Of a stretch of 64,000 bases of DNA, positions 22,357 to 35,200 are shown piece by piece (position 1 is the first letter of the stretch; every line of letters begins with the position of its first letter). The notes under the pieces were generated by a model that saw only the letters and a list, made by a program, of their open reading frames with translations, was not told where the DNA came from and made no database searches. Source of the stretch: Bursaphelenchus xylophilus (Eukaryota; Nematoda; Chromadorea; Rhabditida; Aphelenchoididae); NCBI GenBank assembly GCA_904066235.2, contig CAJFCV020000004.1:6138001-6202000 (forward strand), in the 5' to 3' direction. The position numbers and the translations under genes are program-made.

Positions 22357-25300
22357 TCACTCCTTTGACGCTTCGTCCATCCCTTCTTGAACTGCTCCTC
22401 GAATCTTTCGGCGTGTCATCTTTACTCCTTTGTTGGTATTGCTGCAACAAGTAAAAATTATTGAAATACTTGACTCACTTGAACTTTTTATTGGTTCTTT
22501 CTCTAATTTCGTCTACAGTTTCTGATTCCTTAGCCCATTCCAGGACTAACCTTCTGCCGTACATGTGAGTTGAATGGACAAGAGAGTCGAAAGCTTTTTT
22601 GGCGTCCAATTTGGATATAAAATCCACAAAAGCGAATCCTCTGTGTTTTGTAGATGCAACCTAAAATACAGAGTGTCTCAAGAAATTCGCGGAAAGTTTT
22701 TGTCGATTTATTGGCGCTCAGCCAAGATATCCAAAAAATTATTTTTGCATTGGAAAGAAGAAGTTCTATATCAAGATAATAATATCAACTCCAAAACATG
22801 CTTTCTAATTCGCGAATAACCCTTGATACAGTTTTTCGTACTCTGCGTGTACTTAACAATTCTCATCGACACGATTTCTTGACGTTTTGTGCAGTTTTAC
22901 AAATTTTTCTTCCACGGGGATCGAGATTTTCTTTAACTTTTGCATACACGTCGGGTATGGACTAAATATCAATTCCTGAAAGTTTTAGCTCGCGCTTTGC
23001 GGGCGCCGCCGAGATATCGAACGATATTTGCCGCCGAGAGAGCACGCTAAATGTGGAGAGTGGTCAGAGAGAAAAGCGCTTTTTGGCCATAACTTTGGCA
23101 GTTTCGTACAGAAAAATTTGATTTTTTGTAGAAACATTACCCTTTACGGTTGAAATCGGCATGAAACTTTACGTGCCGAAATTCGGCAAAAAGTCCTAAA
23201 TTTCCGCCGACTTTCGATTTAAAAATCTCGGTTGTTTCTGCAAAGCGCGAGCTAGGATCCTCGCATATATCTTAGAAAAAATTATTCTAAATTAGTGCCA
23301 AGTTTCATCAAAATCTGAGCGTCGCACTTGGAGTACTTCCCCTGTAAGTTTGACAAAATGCACTACAACACGAAAGTTGGGGCATGCCTTTTTCATCTTT
23401 TTTTAAATAGTGCGCTCGGATTTTATCGATATTGCAGCGACTGCCCTACACCATACAGTCGCTAAATGTGGTCTCACAGCGTTGTCACCGGCCTTCTGAT
23501 CCATTGTGCAAAAAAAACTGAAGACTTTCCGGAAGTTCCAATGTCACAATAAGTTAAAAATACGTGTGACGACTAGGCTTGGCTCCGGCCCGGGCCGACT
23601 AATTTCTCGGCTCGACCCCGGGCTTCGATTTTTAGGCCCGGCCCGGGGAGAAAGTTTTGCCCGGAAAAAATAAGATTTTTCGATAGAATTTTTAATTTTT
23701 TCGAACATAATAGAACGTAAGGTGATCTTATTTAGCACTCGCCCAAATAAAAAAATAATTTTCATGTCAATTTGAAAAAGATTTCAGAAATTCTTAAGTG
23801 CGACTTCATATAGCCAATACGCCGGCAAAAAAAAGAAACCGGAAAAATTTTCAATTTTCTAAAATACGCAATAGCCCCGTAGCTTTTTCAGTTCAACACA
23901 GTATACTCTACACATAACTTACCTTTTTAGGCAATCGAACAGTTTTAATTTCACCAAAAGCAGTAAAAAGAGCGGTAACTTCCTTCTCCGAAGCTTGGAA
24001 CGGGATATTTCTAACCAGTATCTTCGTGCATTCTCCTTGTTCAAGGGTCGTGACTTCTTTCCGTTTCAAAGAATCTGCAGATTTTAATGGATCCTGCCTT
24101 CTTGATCTCTTTAGTTCAATCGCATGTCCTTCGAGCAAAGCCCCCTATATAAACAGTTATATCTCATCCTGTAGCATTACCTGATGATTTCTCAACGCCT
24201 TCTCGGCCTCCTCTGCTGTCTTAAACGTAATAAAACCGAATCCCATACTAATTAGACCGGCCCTCTCAGACTTTTCTGCTTTCTTGGACACCTGAGCATT
24301 ATCGAGCTTGTATTTCTTGGCAAAGAACTTTGTTAAAACCTCATCCGTCGTTTCGAAGTTCAGGTTCTTGACAAAGAGCGTTCTGCCGTCATTCTAAAAC
24401 ATAGATTTAACTTATAGCTGGCATATCTTACCACGTTTACGCCCTCTTCACCAACTTCTTCCTGCTTTACTCCTTCTTCTACTTCCTCCTTAACTTCCTC
24501 TTCAGACTCTTCCTTTGCTTCTACATCCTGACCCACTTTCTTGCCATATTTCTTTTTCAGTTGAATCTCTCTCTTCTCTTTCTTATTTAAATCGATGGCC
24601 CCAGGTGTTATTTTTTCTTCAACCACCTGCTTCTCCTTTCCATTATCACTGAAAACATCAATCGGCGCCCACTCCAAGTATAGTGGCTGAGTTTTGTACT
24701 TCGAATAAGCCAAGTTTTTAAAAGATTTTTTGGCATCGCTAGACAGTTTGAATTCAACAATTCCAGTCACTTTGCACTCTAAAAAATAAAATAAATTCAA
24801 GTTAGAACTCACCCGGAGGTAACAGAAAACGTTTTACCTCCCCAAATCTCTCAAACATTCGTTTAAGTTCTTCTGAGTCGGTACCAGAGGGAAGATTCTT
24901 TACAATAATCACAGTGTCAGACCTCTTTGATGCTGGACGAGAAAATGCATCAAGACAGACACCGTTGTTAACGAGGAAGTCTCGAGTTTCATTCACTAAA
25001 CGTGTCTCTGCCAAACTCATTCGCACAGCGGCACTAAAGTGTTTCTTATAATAACAACAAAACGCTCACCTATTCTTGTCATCACCTTCCAAGAACTGAG
25101 ACTTCTGAATGTTTAACTTCTCTGCCAACGTATCAGCCACTGCATTTGCACCCAAGAATAGAGTATTCCAGCTGAAGGCTCTTCCAGAATTCTCTTTCTG
25201 TTTAGCGTTCTTTTCCTTTTGGAATTTAGACAGAACCTTTTCGTTTGTTTGGTCTTCTGATACATCGGGTTTCTCTTCACCGGGCAATATATGCAACATT

Positions 25301-26472
25301 CTACCCTTGAATACCGTCCCATCTAATTCAGTATACGCTGTGAGAGCATTTTCCGGGAACATAAACGTAATGACAGCAAAGCCTTTACACTGTCCTGTCT
25401 GTCGGTTTACAATACATTGGATGTCAACAATTTCCCCAAACTTCTTGAATAGAAATGTGAGATCGTCTTCATTGCAAATGTAAGGTAAATTCCGGAGAAA
25501 TAACCGCCCAGTTTCAAGAATTTTGTCCGTTAATTTCTTCCTTTCCGCTTCAAAATCAATTTCCTCATGTTTTTCTCCTTCTTTAGTATCATTCTTTTCC
25601 TCCGGGAATCTACAAATTCGAACCTAAAATGATAAAACGTTAACTAGAAAGGTAGGCGTACCTTAAAACCACCCAGAAATTGATCCGTCCTTTGCAGAGC
25701 CTTCTTCATATCTGCAGGCCTATTAAACTCGACGAAAGCAAACGCCTCTGTTGAAGACTGAACAAAGAAACAACTTCTTATCCTAATTGGACTCAGCCAT
25801 TCTTTCAGATTTGTCTGCTTGATATGTAGCGGTAGTCCTCTGAATATCAGTGAAACATTCTTATCACCTAAAATCAGCCTGGTTGCAAAGTTCTAATCAA
25901 AAAGTACTTCCAAATCAAATGATACTCACCCTTATATGTCTCGATGGCCTTTAGAATTACTTCGCCAGAATCTTCTTCGCTGTTTTCCTCAGCTTTCTTT
26001 TCAATTTTCACACCGCGCACCTTAAGGAAGTCTGCGAACAGTGGATCCTTTTCATACTTGTTTAAAACTTGGTTCTCCTTCTTTGATTTCTTTACATCCA
26101 TATTATCGAGAACGCTATCATCGCCATGAATTCGTTTGTACGCATTTGATCCTTTGCTGTACTTACTCCATGGTCGAATCTTACTTTTTTCTTCAATTGC
26201 ACTGCATTCTTCTACCTAAATAACAATGGTTTTTAACAAGCTGGAAAAATTACCGTAATTCTAGAGGTACCAAAAAAGCTACAGTTGAACTTATTTATAA
26301 CAGCCTTCGCCTTTTCATCCGAGTCGAATCCAACAAAGGCAAACTTCCTGAAGACTCCATCTTTTGTAAACTTTAAACTGACATCAGTTACAGGCTGATA
26401 ATCTTTGAAAAATTTTCGAATTTCATCCTCAGAACACTTAGATGGCAAATTTTTGATAATTACACGAGACAT
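22357..26472 (-). CDS. rbd-1: Multi-RRM rRNA-processing protein (RBM19/Mrd1 family)
   Basis: Nucleolar protein needed for early 18S pre-rRNA processing. Ten exons join in phase to 844 residues: 26472-26254, 26215-25930, 25867-25662, 25623-25070, 25033-24813, 24778-24432, 24393-24181, 24144-23923, 22660-22479, 22441-22357. RRMs in order: SRVIIKNLPSKCSEDEIRKF at the N-terminus; VSLIFRGLPLHIKQTNLKEW; GRLFLRNLPYICNEDDL; VIIVKNLPSGTDSEELKRM; TLFVKNLNFETTDEV; and TKILVRNIPFQASEKEV, whose second half is on the next exon (GFAFVDF). Six RRMs with the C-terminal YGRRLVLEWA signature is the RBM19 arrangement. The 1.26-kb intron 23922-22661 splits the last RRM and contains repeats; other introns are 35-70 nt. 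pfd-4 follows closely, probably co-transcribed; linking a ribosome-biogenesis and a folding gene is typical of growth-related nematode operons. Confidence 0.95.
22661..23922. repeat. Repeat-filled intron of rbd-1
   Basis: Contains a copy of the dispersed element also at 690-850 (here 23160-23270, opposite orientation, with another agctcgcgctttgcgg motif near 22985), and a GC-rich GGCCCGG-type patch at 23575-23660 resembling the hAT-like family at 8940. No gene inside. All other rbd-1 introns are tiny, so it has been enlarged by insertions. Confidence 0.65.
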
Positions 26473-27064
26473 ATTCGAATACTTCCACAAAAGTTGTTGA
26501 GTTAGAAAAGAAATTCTTTTCTCCCTCTTTTGCAAAAGTTTTCCAAACTGCGCCCAGAAAAAACGTCGATAGGCCCATCTTATACGAAAAAGATGAAAAG
26601 TTGCTCCAAAATTCGTAAAGAAGATCCAATAAGTGCAGGGTTCTTTCCTGGTCGGATGGAACAGAAAAAATCATTTTGGGAAGGATTTTACCAACTCCAG
26701 TCACGGCATCATCCATGGCTGAGATTCAAGTTTCACTGATCCCGGCGATTTGGCAGAGGAGTATTTTTCTGGCATCCCGCAACAAGAGTTAGTAGTTCCT
26801 AGATAAAATTACTAAACAAGGCATCAAAGGAAATAAAAATAAGGGTAAAATGTGAAGAAAAGAATCACTATCAGACTTATAGCTTTTCTCCGCCAGGATT
26901 TAGCTCGACATATAGCTGAACACCAGTTTTAGTTTACTAGTAATTTTTCTAATAAAAATCAAAGGCAGTAAGCCAACCATTTTTTTCGTGACGAGACGCG
27001 ACACAACAGTTGAAAAAAATGTGCATTCGATCGAAAACAGATATTTGTATCAGATTTATCCTCC
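26473..27064. other. Divergent promoter region of rbd-1 and dnc-4
   Basis: The two start codons point away from each other across this stretch. An open frame of 92 codons on the minus strand (26716-26438) overlaps the rbd-1 start and has no family resemblance. No repeat or RNA gene seen. Confidence 0.5.
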
Positions 27065-28459
27065 ATGAACGGATTTTTGGAGCTCTACAGGGTGCAATAC
27101 GAATGTCCATGTGGCTCTTGGTTCCCCTTGAGTTATCTTTATTTCTGCAAGCCTTGTAAACATGTCAGATGTACGGATTGTGCATTGGAAGATGTTGACA
27201 AGACGTATTGCCCCATTTGCATTGATGACACGGTCATTGACGACACGCGATTTGGGAAGGGGACGTGTTCTGTTTGCTACACCTGTCCCATTTGTAGTAA
27301 GAGTTTGTATCTTTTGTGCATGTGTTACTTTAGGTGATAAATTGATATATCGAGCTCTAACCGGAACGGATCTTCACTATCTGCATTGTAACAATTGCAT
27401 GTGGAATACGAACGAGGCCGGACTTGAAGGACAACCCAGGAAACAAATATGGCCAGCCTATCCAAATTCACTGGAGGACAAGCTACAGAAGGTCCACGCC
27501 CAGCTCAAAGTCCTGTCCTCGTATGAACGTGCGGAAAGCGAGAAACCGTCTCGGCGCTCGATGTCTAACTTAGGCCATGTTTCTAATGATAGATATGGCA
27601 TTTTACAATTAATGCAGACTCGTAGAAAGAAGATCCTTGCCAGACCAGAGTCCATTGAATATCTGAATTCTGATAAGCCAGAGGGTATGTCACTATTTTA
27701 AATTCGGTTACTCTGTTAGAACTGGATCTGTCTATCTATACACAGCCAGTTGATGAAGGAAATGTGCCTACATTAGATCAAGTGATCCGCCTTCCCTATT
27801 GCAATCCTTCTATTCTCTATCCAGTCCACAAGAAACTGCAGAGTCGAAAACATGTTAGATGTCCTGAGCATGATGTGACAATATATAGGGGCGAATTCGC
27901 GATTCTCAAGACTGCGGCCAAACACCATGTAAGATTACATGAAGAGTGAATGATCTCTTTTAGATTCCATGTTCTGATTTCTGCCCTGAACTAAAATTCA
28001 GCCATGAGACTGTCTTCTCGGCTACCGATATGTTCTCCATCTTTATAACAGTACTGAACTCGGCCTTTTCTGCAATGGATGTTCGAATAGAGCCATTACA
28101 ATCGGAAGACAGGGATTGTCTGATTTGTGATAACGGGCTTATTGAGCTGAAGGGAGAATATTCGATTCCAAACAAAGACACCAGTGGGACGGGAGATCCT
28201 CTTGGTCCGCTGAGAGATAACACTCCTGATCTGGGAGCAGCACTAGATCCTGAAGGACTTGGGTAAGGAATCTCGACAGATAAATAACTTTTTCAGGACC
28301 GTTGTCTTCCGAATCCAGCATCGAGTTGGTCTTCATCTGAAGTGCAGAGCTAAACCAGGATGTGATCCGAAGAAGAGCTACTTATTACTTCAAATCACCT
28401 ACAAAACCAACAAAGCGGAAGCCGAATCCACCAATAGAGTGAAGCTTTATCTGGCCTAA
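27065..28459 (+). CDS. dnc-4: Dynactin subunit 4 (p62)
   Basis: Component of the pointed-end complex of dynactin, the cofactor of cytoplasmic dynein. Five exons, 27065-27296, 27334-27684, 27720-27928, 27964-28262 and 28297-28459, join in phase to 417 residues. The N-terminal Cys-rich zinc-binding region is intact: CPCGSW, LYFCKPCKHVRCTDC, YCPICI, CSVCYTCPICS and later LHCNNCMW. The middle has RPESIEYLNSDKPE and KHVRCPEHDVTIYRGEF; the C-terminus VGLHLKCRAKPGCDPK and RVKLYLA is the beta-rich domain of the family. The length is a little below the human protein. AATAAA follows 10 bp after the stop. Confidence 0.93.
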
Positions 28460-28489
28460 TTATTATTGTACAATAAATTTATTGTCTGC

Positions 28490-28928
28490 CTAATTAACAA
28501 TACCGAATTTACCAGATAATTCCTTGGTTATTCGTTGCCGCTCTTGCATTTGCTCCTTTCTATTTTCGATGACTTGTGACTTTACCGTGACAAACAGACT
28601 GAAGCCGATAACAATAATGACTCCGAATGAAAGCCATATTTTGGTGTGAGGTTTGTCGAGACCTAGGCGATCCACAAACTCTGATCTGTAATTCCACCGC
28701 CTGACTTGTCCAGCAATTACTTCTTCATGCCAATACCGTCCTTTACTGCTTTGTTTGGGCTTTTCGCTTTGCATTCGCCGTTTCAACAGATCCATTTGAC
28801 TAAACCAAACTGCATAAATGAAGAGAAACCTACTTTATCTCATCATTTCTAGCTTCATTTGTTGAGGCATTCCGAGCGTTATATCGCTGACCGATAGACA
28901 GCGCTCTTGGACGTAGAATCTTGAACAT
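28490..28928 (-). CDS. Small single-pass membrane protein, probably mitochondrial
   Basis: Not recognised. Two exons, 28928-28834 and 28799-28490, give 134 residues. The N-terminus MFKILRPRALSIGQRYNAR is basic, Ser-containing and free of acidic residues, like a mitochondrial targeting presequence. One membrane segment, IWLSFGVIIVIGFSLFVTV, is followed by a charged helix (KSQVIENRKEQMQERQRITK). The topology recalls small respiratory-chain accessory or assembly subunits, but I cannot assign one. It converges on dnc-4, 30 bp from its stop, and diverges from the DENND4-type gene. Confidence 0.7.
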
Positions 28929-29270
28929 TTTACGGACAAATATTAGAATTCTTTGCAACCGTGAAAATAAAAAAAAACATGTTCTGTTGCGCCCTGAGAT
29001 AACTCTTCGCGAGGGTTATTTTATACGATGGAAGCTTTTGAGGTTCTAGATTGCAATATTTTGGTCAGTCAGTCTGCCCTCCTTTAATTTATTTAGTGGC
29101 GTAACAATTTCTTATTCTTTACGGATTTACACTTCATACGTTTTCCACAAATTTGTGCCAATCAATCTACAACGCCAAGTAAATCTGTGGCATAATGTCA
29201 CAAGTTCTGTAAAAAAATAAATCGAAGTTAGAAAGCGAAGATTCAGAAGTCATACGTCCCGTCAGAAGTG

Positions 29271-32200
29271 ATGGGTGACAATGGAGGCGATAACCGTCGA
29301 CTTTTCGAGCATTTTATTGTAGCTGGATTGGCAGATGGTGCAGATGAACTAACTCCCGTTATACATGAATGTGGAAATAAACCACCCGAACAAGTGGCTC
29401 CGATCATTGATATTACAGTTATATTTCCTAGTCTTGGTGAAACAGTAAGTATCTCTGTAGGTAATCTTTATGTTGGAATTTTAATCTAGGTGCCGAAGGG
29501 ATACGAATGCATCGAAACAACTCCTTCCGGGCATCCGGCTGATCTTAATCATGGTTCGTTTCGGACAAATTCTGCCTTTCTGTGTTATCGGCGAGGCTAT
29601 AATAAGCCAGCTCTTGTGGATATTGGTATTCTTGACGAAAGTAAGAACGAAAAGGTTAAGTTCGACTCGACGATCATTCAACATACTCACTTTGGGCACT
29701 CAGCCAATGTAAATAATTCGTCTACTGGATTATACTTTACAACTCGGAGATCTAAAAACAACGCTCCTCCTCATCAACTGGTCATAACTCATATCTGTGT
29801 TATTCTTTCCACAAAAGGAGAAGTCCCACCTCATACCTACTTCAAGATTGACAAAAACTTGAATAAAGTAAGCAATTTTCTTTTGCTTTATTCATTCATA
29901 TAGGGCATGGTTGGATCGGGAGTCTACGTATGCTACAAGAAAGCCCAGTCTTCTTCCAAGAGAATCTCTTATAAACCATTTATTCTCGACTGTTACCCAA
30001 AAGTGGAAGATATGACAAATTCGATTGCACAGAATGTTTCTATGTTTTGTTTACCAATGGGAGCTGTCATTGAAAGCTGGGCCAAAGATTGTAGTGAACC
30101 AGAGAAAATGTTCAGTACATGCGTTCTGACGGATGAGGTGAGTTTGTTACTAGTCTTTCCTGCGTAAACTTTTCTTCTCATCTTGCTTCTTTTTGCACTG
30201 TGCGAGTGTTGTGGCTCACCTAAAATCAGCGGCGACGCACTTGAAAAAAGCTTAAGTCGCGGCGATTTTTGAATTGAACAGTGTAAAAGTGAAATGCACA
30301 GTGCAAAAAGCTTCGCGACGAAAAGTCTACGCACTTTATGGAAAGCCCAGTATACTTTTCCGATATCTTCGTTTAGGTTGGGAATAAGTTCTATGGGGCT
30401 TCGTTGACTTTTTATGAAAAATATTCGAAAGAATTAAGTGATGCACAATTAGAAAAATTGGAATTGAGTTCGATGATTCCTGAAGAAGAAGGTGGAGAAG
30501 GCCAAGATCCAGTCAGTACTGAAGTATGTTAATTTGTTTAATTCCTACATTGTTTTTGCAGGCCAAGTATTACAGTAGCAAAGCCATATGTATTGTGTCC
30601 AGATACCCATTCTTCGAGTCTTTCCGGAAATTTTTATTTTTTGTAAATGGTATGTCCCAATCGGGACCTCATAAGTTGCCCATTGAGCGATACATCAGCC
30701 ATTTGGTATGGGTTGTTTTCTGTTCTCATTCTTGGTTTAGATGTTAGAAGTGCCATTTCCGTCTCCTGCACGGCCGCGGGTGCTAGTTCAACTAAATACT
30801 GAACTTGTTGCTTTTGAAAGTCACGATGATAGTCAGGTCCCTCTCTCCGGTGCAACATTTGTGGAATCGTTGAAGTTTCTGGGAGTCGATAATATTCTAT
30901 ATGCCATGCTGTTGTCATTATTAGAACAAAAGGTAGGAAATTTATATGAACTTTGATTCTGTTGTTTTAGATACTCGTCCATTCACTCCGTTCTTGGCTT
31001 CTGACAGCTGTTTCCGAAACATTATGTGCCATGATGTTTCCCTTTCATTGGCAATGTCCTTACATTCCGCAATGTCCTCTTGATCTTGCCGGTGTCCTTC
31101 ATGCTCCTTTACCTTTTATTGCGGGAGTCCATTCAAGATATTTTGACTTATATGAAGATCCTCCAGATGATGTGACTTGTTTTGATCTTGACACAACTAC
31201 AATAAGCAATTCGGTTGTGAGGAAAAATCTGAAATTAAATGTCTTACCGAAGAAACCTCTGAAGAAATTGAGACAATCATTGGAAAAATTGTATGTGGAA
31301 GTTCAAAACAACGAAAAGAAACTACGAGGAGATTCAGATTATAAGAAAAAACTCGATTTGAGTATACGTGAAGAGTTTCTGAGGTAAAAGTTTTGTCTAT
31401 TTTGTAATATTTGATTTTTTAGGTTTATGTGCCATCTAATGATGAATTATGTTGATCATCTAAAGCCAATAACCAGCTCTCCGAAGACTGTAAATGCTAC
31501 TGATATGAATACTTTGTTTGACTTGGACAACTTTTTGAAATCTCGGGATAAGAATTCGCAGGAGTTCTACAGACGATTTTCGGAAACCCAGTGTTTCATC
31601 AGGTTCATCGAAGAAAGATCTTTTATATCTGACAAGAATGTATACAATGTTTTCTTTGACGATTGTGCAGAGAAAATGAAGAGAGGTAAGGACAATTGAT
31701 CCATCATTTGATTGTTTTAGATGGGTTCACTGGACCTTTGCTTGATTACGACTCTTATCTGGCCAATCACACGATTGTTGTTCCTCCACCAGAGATGCTG
31801 ACGTATAAAGAAAGAACGTATGACTATAGTGGATTCCCGTCGGAATTCGATGAGGATTTGTTTGAGACGGAAGCGATTATCAAGAAGAAGAATGATGCCG
31901 TGCCCCCAGCAAGGCTACCTTATTCTTCATCCGATCCAGGTAATTTTTGAGGCACTTTAAATCTAAGAATCTTTTTTTTAAGATGCTCAACCCTATGCAT
32001 TCATTCGGTCAAAACAAGAAGTTCGGATAGCAACGATCGAATTGAAGCATGCGTTGGAACAATCAGAGATGAACTGGCCTCGATCATTACTTTTCTACGC
32101 TTATTCTCTCTGGTTCTTGCAAATGCCGGCCTTGGTGTCGGTGTCTCGAAACAAATTCAAGATGCTTTTGTTGGCATTCAGAGTAGGTATCTCTTCTAAT

Positions 32201-35200
32201 CCGGAAGATCTTTAGATATTGACAAGAATGGAGAAGAGCGGAGTCATATTCTATGACCAGGTTGCCTACCGAACATTAATTCGACTATGTGGGGAGTACA
32301 AATACCCTGCGCTCGCATATGACGTCCTCAAGAAAATAAATCGCCATGGAATCAACATGAATGCGATCACTTATGGCACTTATCATTGGGCTGTTATGCA
32401 GGGAAAGTGGCCATCACAAACACAAATTAACGCTCATGCGGCCTGGAGAAGGTTGAGGTTACGACTTGAGACTGCTGCTTCTTTCTATTTACCGATAAGA
32501 AATGGACTTGTTAGACCGGAAACTCAAGTTGAAATTCAAGACGACAAGGCGTCCATAACATCAAGCCACTCCCGGAATGATCTTCGCGTGGGATCCAGTG
32601 TATCTGGTTCGTTATCGAACCAATCATTGGGAACCACGAATGTTTTGGACGAAGAAAAATTGTCTATCCAGAATTCAATATCGCCTAATGAGAATTTAAT
32701 GGTGAGTAAAGAAAAAATAAAAAATTTTTGGTTAGTCTTCGAGGAAAGTCTCGCAAGAGGATCCTCTTGGAGCATATTCAAATGGAGAAATAAAAAGGGA
32801 GATCAGCAAAGGATCGCTCAATGAAACGCTAAGTCCTAGCAGGCATCAGTTTATTAAAGAACATTCTACATCACCGTTCTCAAAGGAAATGGATGATCTG
32901 GATAAAAAGTTGGCACAGGAGCGAAAAAAGTCGTCCAAATTAGGTGGCTCCTGGTTGAAGGGATTTACCACATCACCCATGATCAACAAATTGATGAAGA
33001 CCACGGGTTCAGGTATTGTTACGTAAAATTGATGACCTTTTCATAGATGCGCGCGATAAACAAAAGTCCCAGAGCATTGGAGGAAACGAGAAGTCGGAGT
33101 CATCTCAATCGTCTTTGAATATGTCGCCTAGCTTGCATTCTTTGGTTACCCAGTTCAGGAAGCAAGCGATAAAGGGTAGGAATACAAATAATCGTGATTA
33201 AATTATTAGGTTACGAACAAAGTTCGGTGATGTTGAAGAAATCGATGCTGAACTCTCTAATTGGTGATTCAAAGCACCATAAAAATACTTCCAAAGATGC
33301 TTTGTCCACCATGTCATCTAGCGAAGAAAATCTGGACTTATTAGATCCTTATTCAAAAGATGGGATATATCAACTTGATAGCGGAACAAGTGGCGACCTG
33401 TTGAGTCTAGACTTCTGGATGAAAGATGCGTTACCCGAGTCCATTTCCCGACTTGATCAGCTCTGTTCTAATACACAGGAAGATCCTTTAGGTAAGTGCT
33501 GCTTTTCTTATTTTTATTATAGTTTATTTTAGATGTTGTTTTATCATCGGCTTCAAAATGTCCCACTTGTGAAAGTATAATTTACGACGAAGAATTGATG
33601 AATGGATGGAAAATGGGTTCAGTGAATATGAATTCAACCTGCCCACTATGCTTGACCAGCTTCTCGCCATCCTTAAGCATTTTTATCCAAGAAAGACCTT
33701 TGGAAAAATTGGCGTCAAGTTGGTATGTACCCTTTATATTCAATTTTTTGGGCGACGAGAAATGCAGCACGATTGATGACCATGGAGTTAAGGTATGATA
33801 CGGGTTCACTTAAACGTGGTTCTCGGGCCCGGGGGGGGGGCGAGAGCCATCTCGAGGTGCACTAAAGTATAAACCGTTAATTTCAGGATGGACTGAATCT
33901 TTCTGTCCCATTTTTGTCGCCTATTGCTTTGAAAAAGGAGATGGAAATGCTTCTTCTAAACGATCCATCGTCCTTCGCCCGACCGTCTTTAAAAGTTTCT
34001 CATCCGGTCGTTTTCTGGAATTTGTTGTATTACTGTAGACGACTCGATCTCCCTTCTCACATCTACGCGTGGTTATCACCGAAGGTACATATTCGGTGTG
34101 TATATGACATTCCGAGCCTGCATTCGGAACAGCTGGCACCTATGTATTTCTCCCGTGATGAGGTAGGTTCCTTGAATCTGACGTAATCAATTTAGAATGA
34201 GTAGATTGTACTGAGAACATAAGTTTTTGGGTTGTATTATTTTGAGTTCGGAACTTGAAAAATTTATTTTTTGGCTGTTTCCATGACAACCGATTTCGGC
34301 CGGTTGTCGAGATTCTGCGGCCGCAAACTGTGTGTGTGAGGACTCTTAATGTGTCTTTGTCCATTCGTGTTGAAATCGACGTATTATAGTTGTTTTTTTA
34401 CTCCCCCGTCTGGATTTCGGATTAGTAATCAGCAATTAGTAAAAATAGTTTAATTCGCTATTTTATGTCTAGTTTCTATGTAGACTGACATTTCTATATT
34501 GCATAAGTTGGGGGCTTGTCTGAAGAAAGTAGTGGGAAATTGTAGTCAAGGGAATGTAAATCTATTGGACCCTTCATTTGGACTATTTCTATGGCTTTCC
34601 CTTTTGCACTTATTCTACTCTTGTTTATATCGATTTCCGCATATCTCACGTGTTATTTTTTAAGACCGGGTTAATTTAGTTATTCATATATATTGTATGT
34701 TAAGATCACAAAAATTCCTGGCGCGTTATAATGGAGGTAGCACAAACACGAGAGCTTTTTGCTCCATTGATAAAACGCCCAGAGATGAAAGATTCTCTGC
34801 TAGTAAGGCCCCCATTCAAGTTTATCCATGACATCGTGAGGGAAATCGTCAAATCGACCGGATATCTCGGAAATGTCTTCAGTGCAGATGAATTGGACTA
34901 CGCAAAAGCTTCGACGTCAAAGGACAGCAAAGCCAGCTTTCTGAAGAAGCTCAAGTCAAATATCAACACCGATGGGTCGCTTGATTCCGTTAGTGCTTCG
35001 AAGATTATTGCCGGGAAAGAGCCCGAATTAACAAACTTGTTACTACAGAAGTTAGCTGTAAATGCAGCGGCAGCGAATGTTGGTAAACCCACCAAACAAT
35101 CAAAGACTTCGAAAACAAGATCGAGCGACAGAGATAAATCAAAGGAGAAAAAGAAGAAGCCAGAAGAGAAAGAGGAAAGGAAATCGAAGAAAGAAAGAGA

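Noticed and set aside
26438..26716. 92-codon frame upstream of rbd-1
   Set aside because: Overlaps the rbd-1 start in another frame and has no recognisable domain or splice support.
33829..33840. Poly-G run as a regulatory or recombination signal
   Set aside because: A single short homopolymer in an intron of the DENND4-type gene; no other evidence, and homopolymers are prone to sequencing error.
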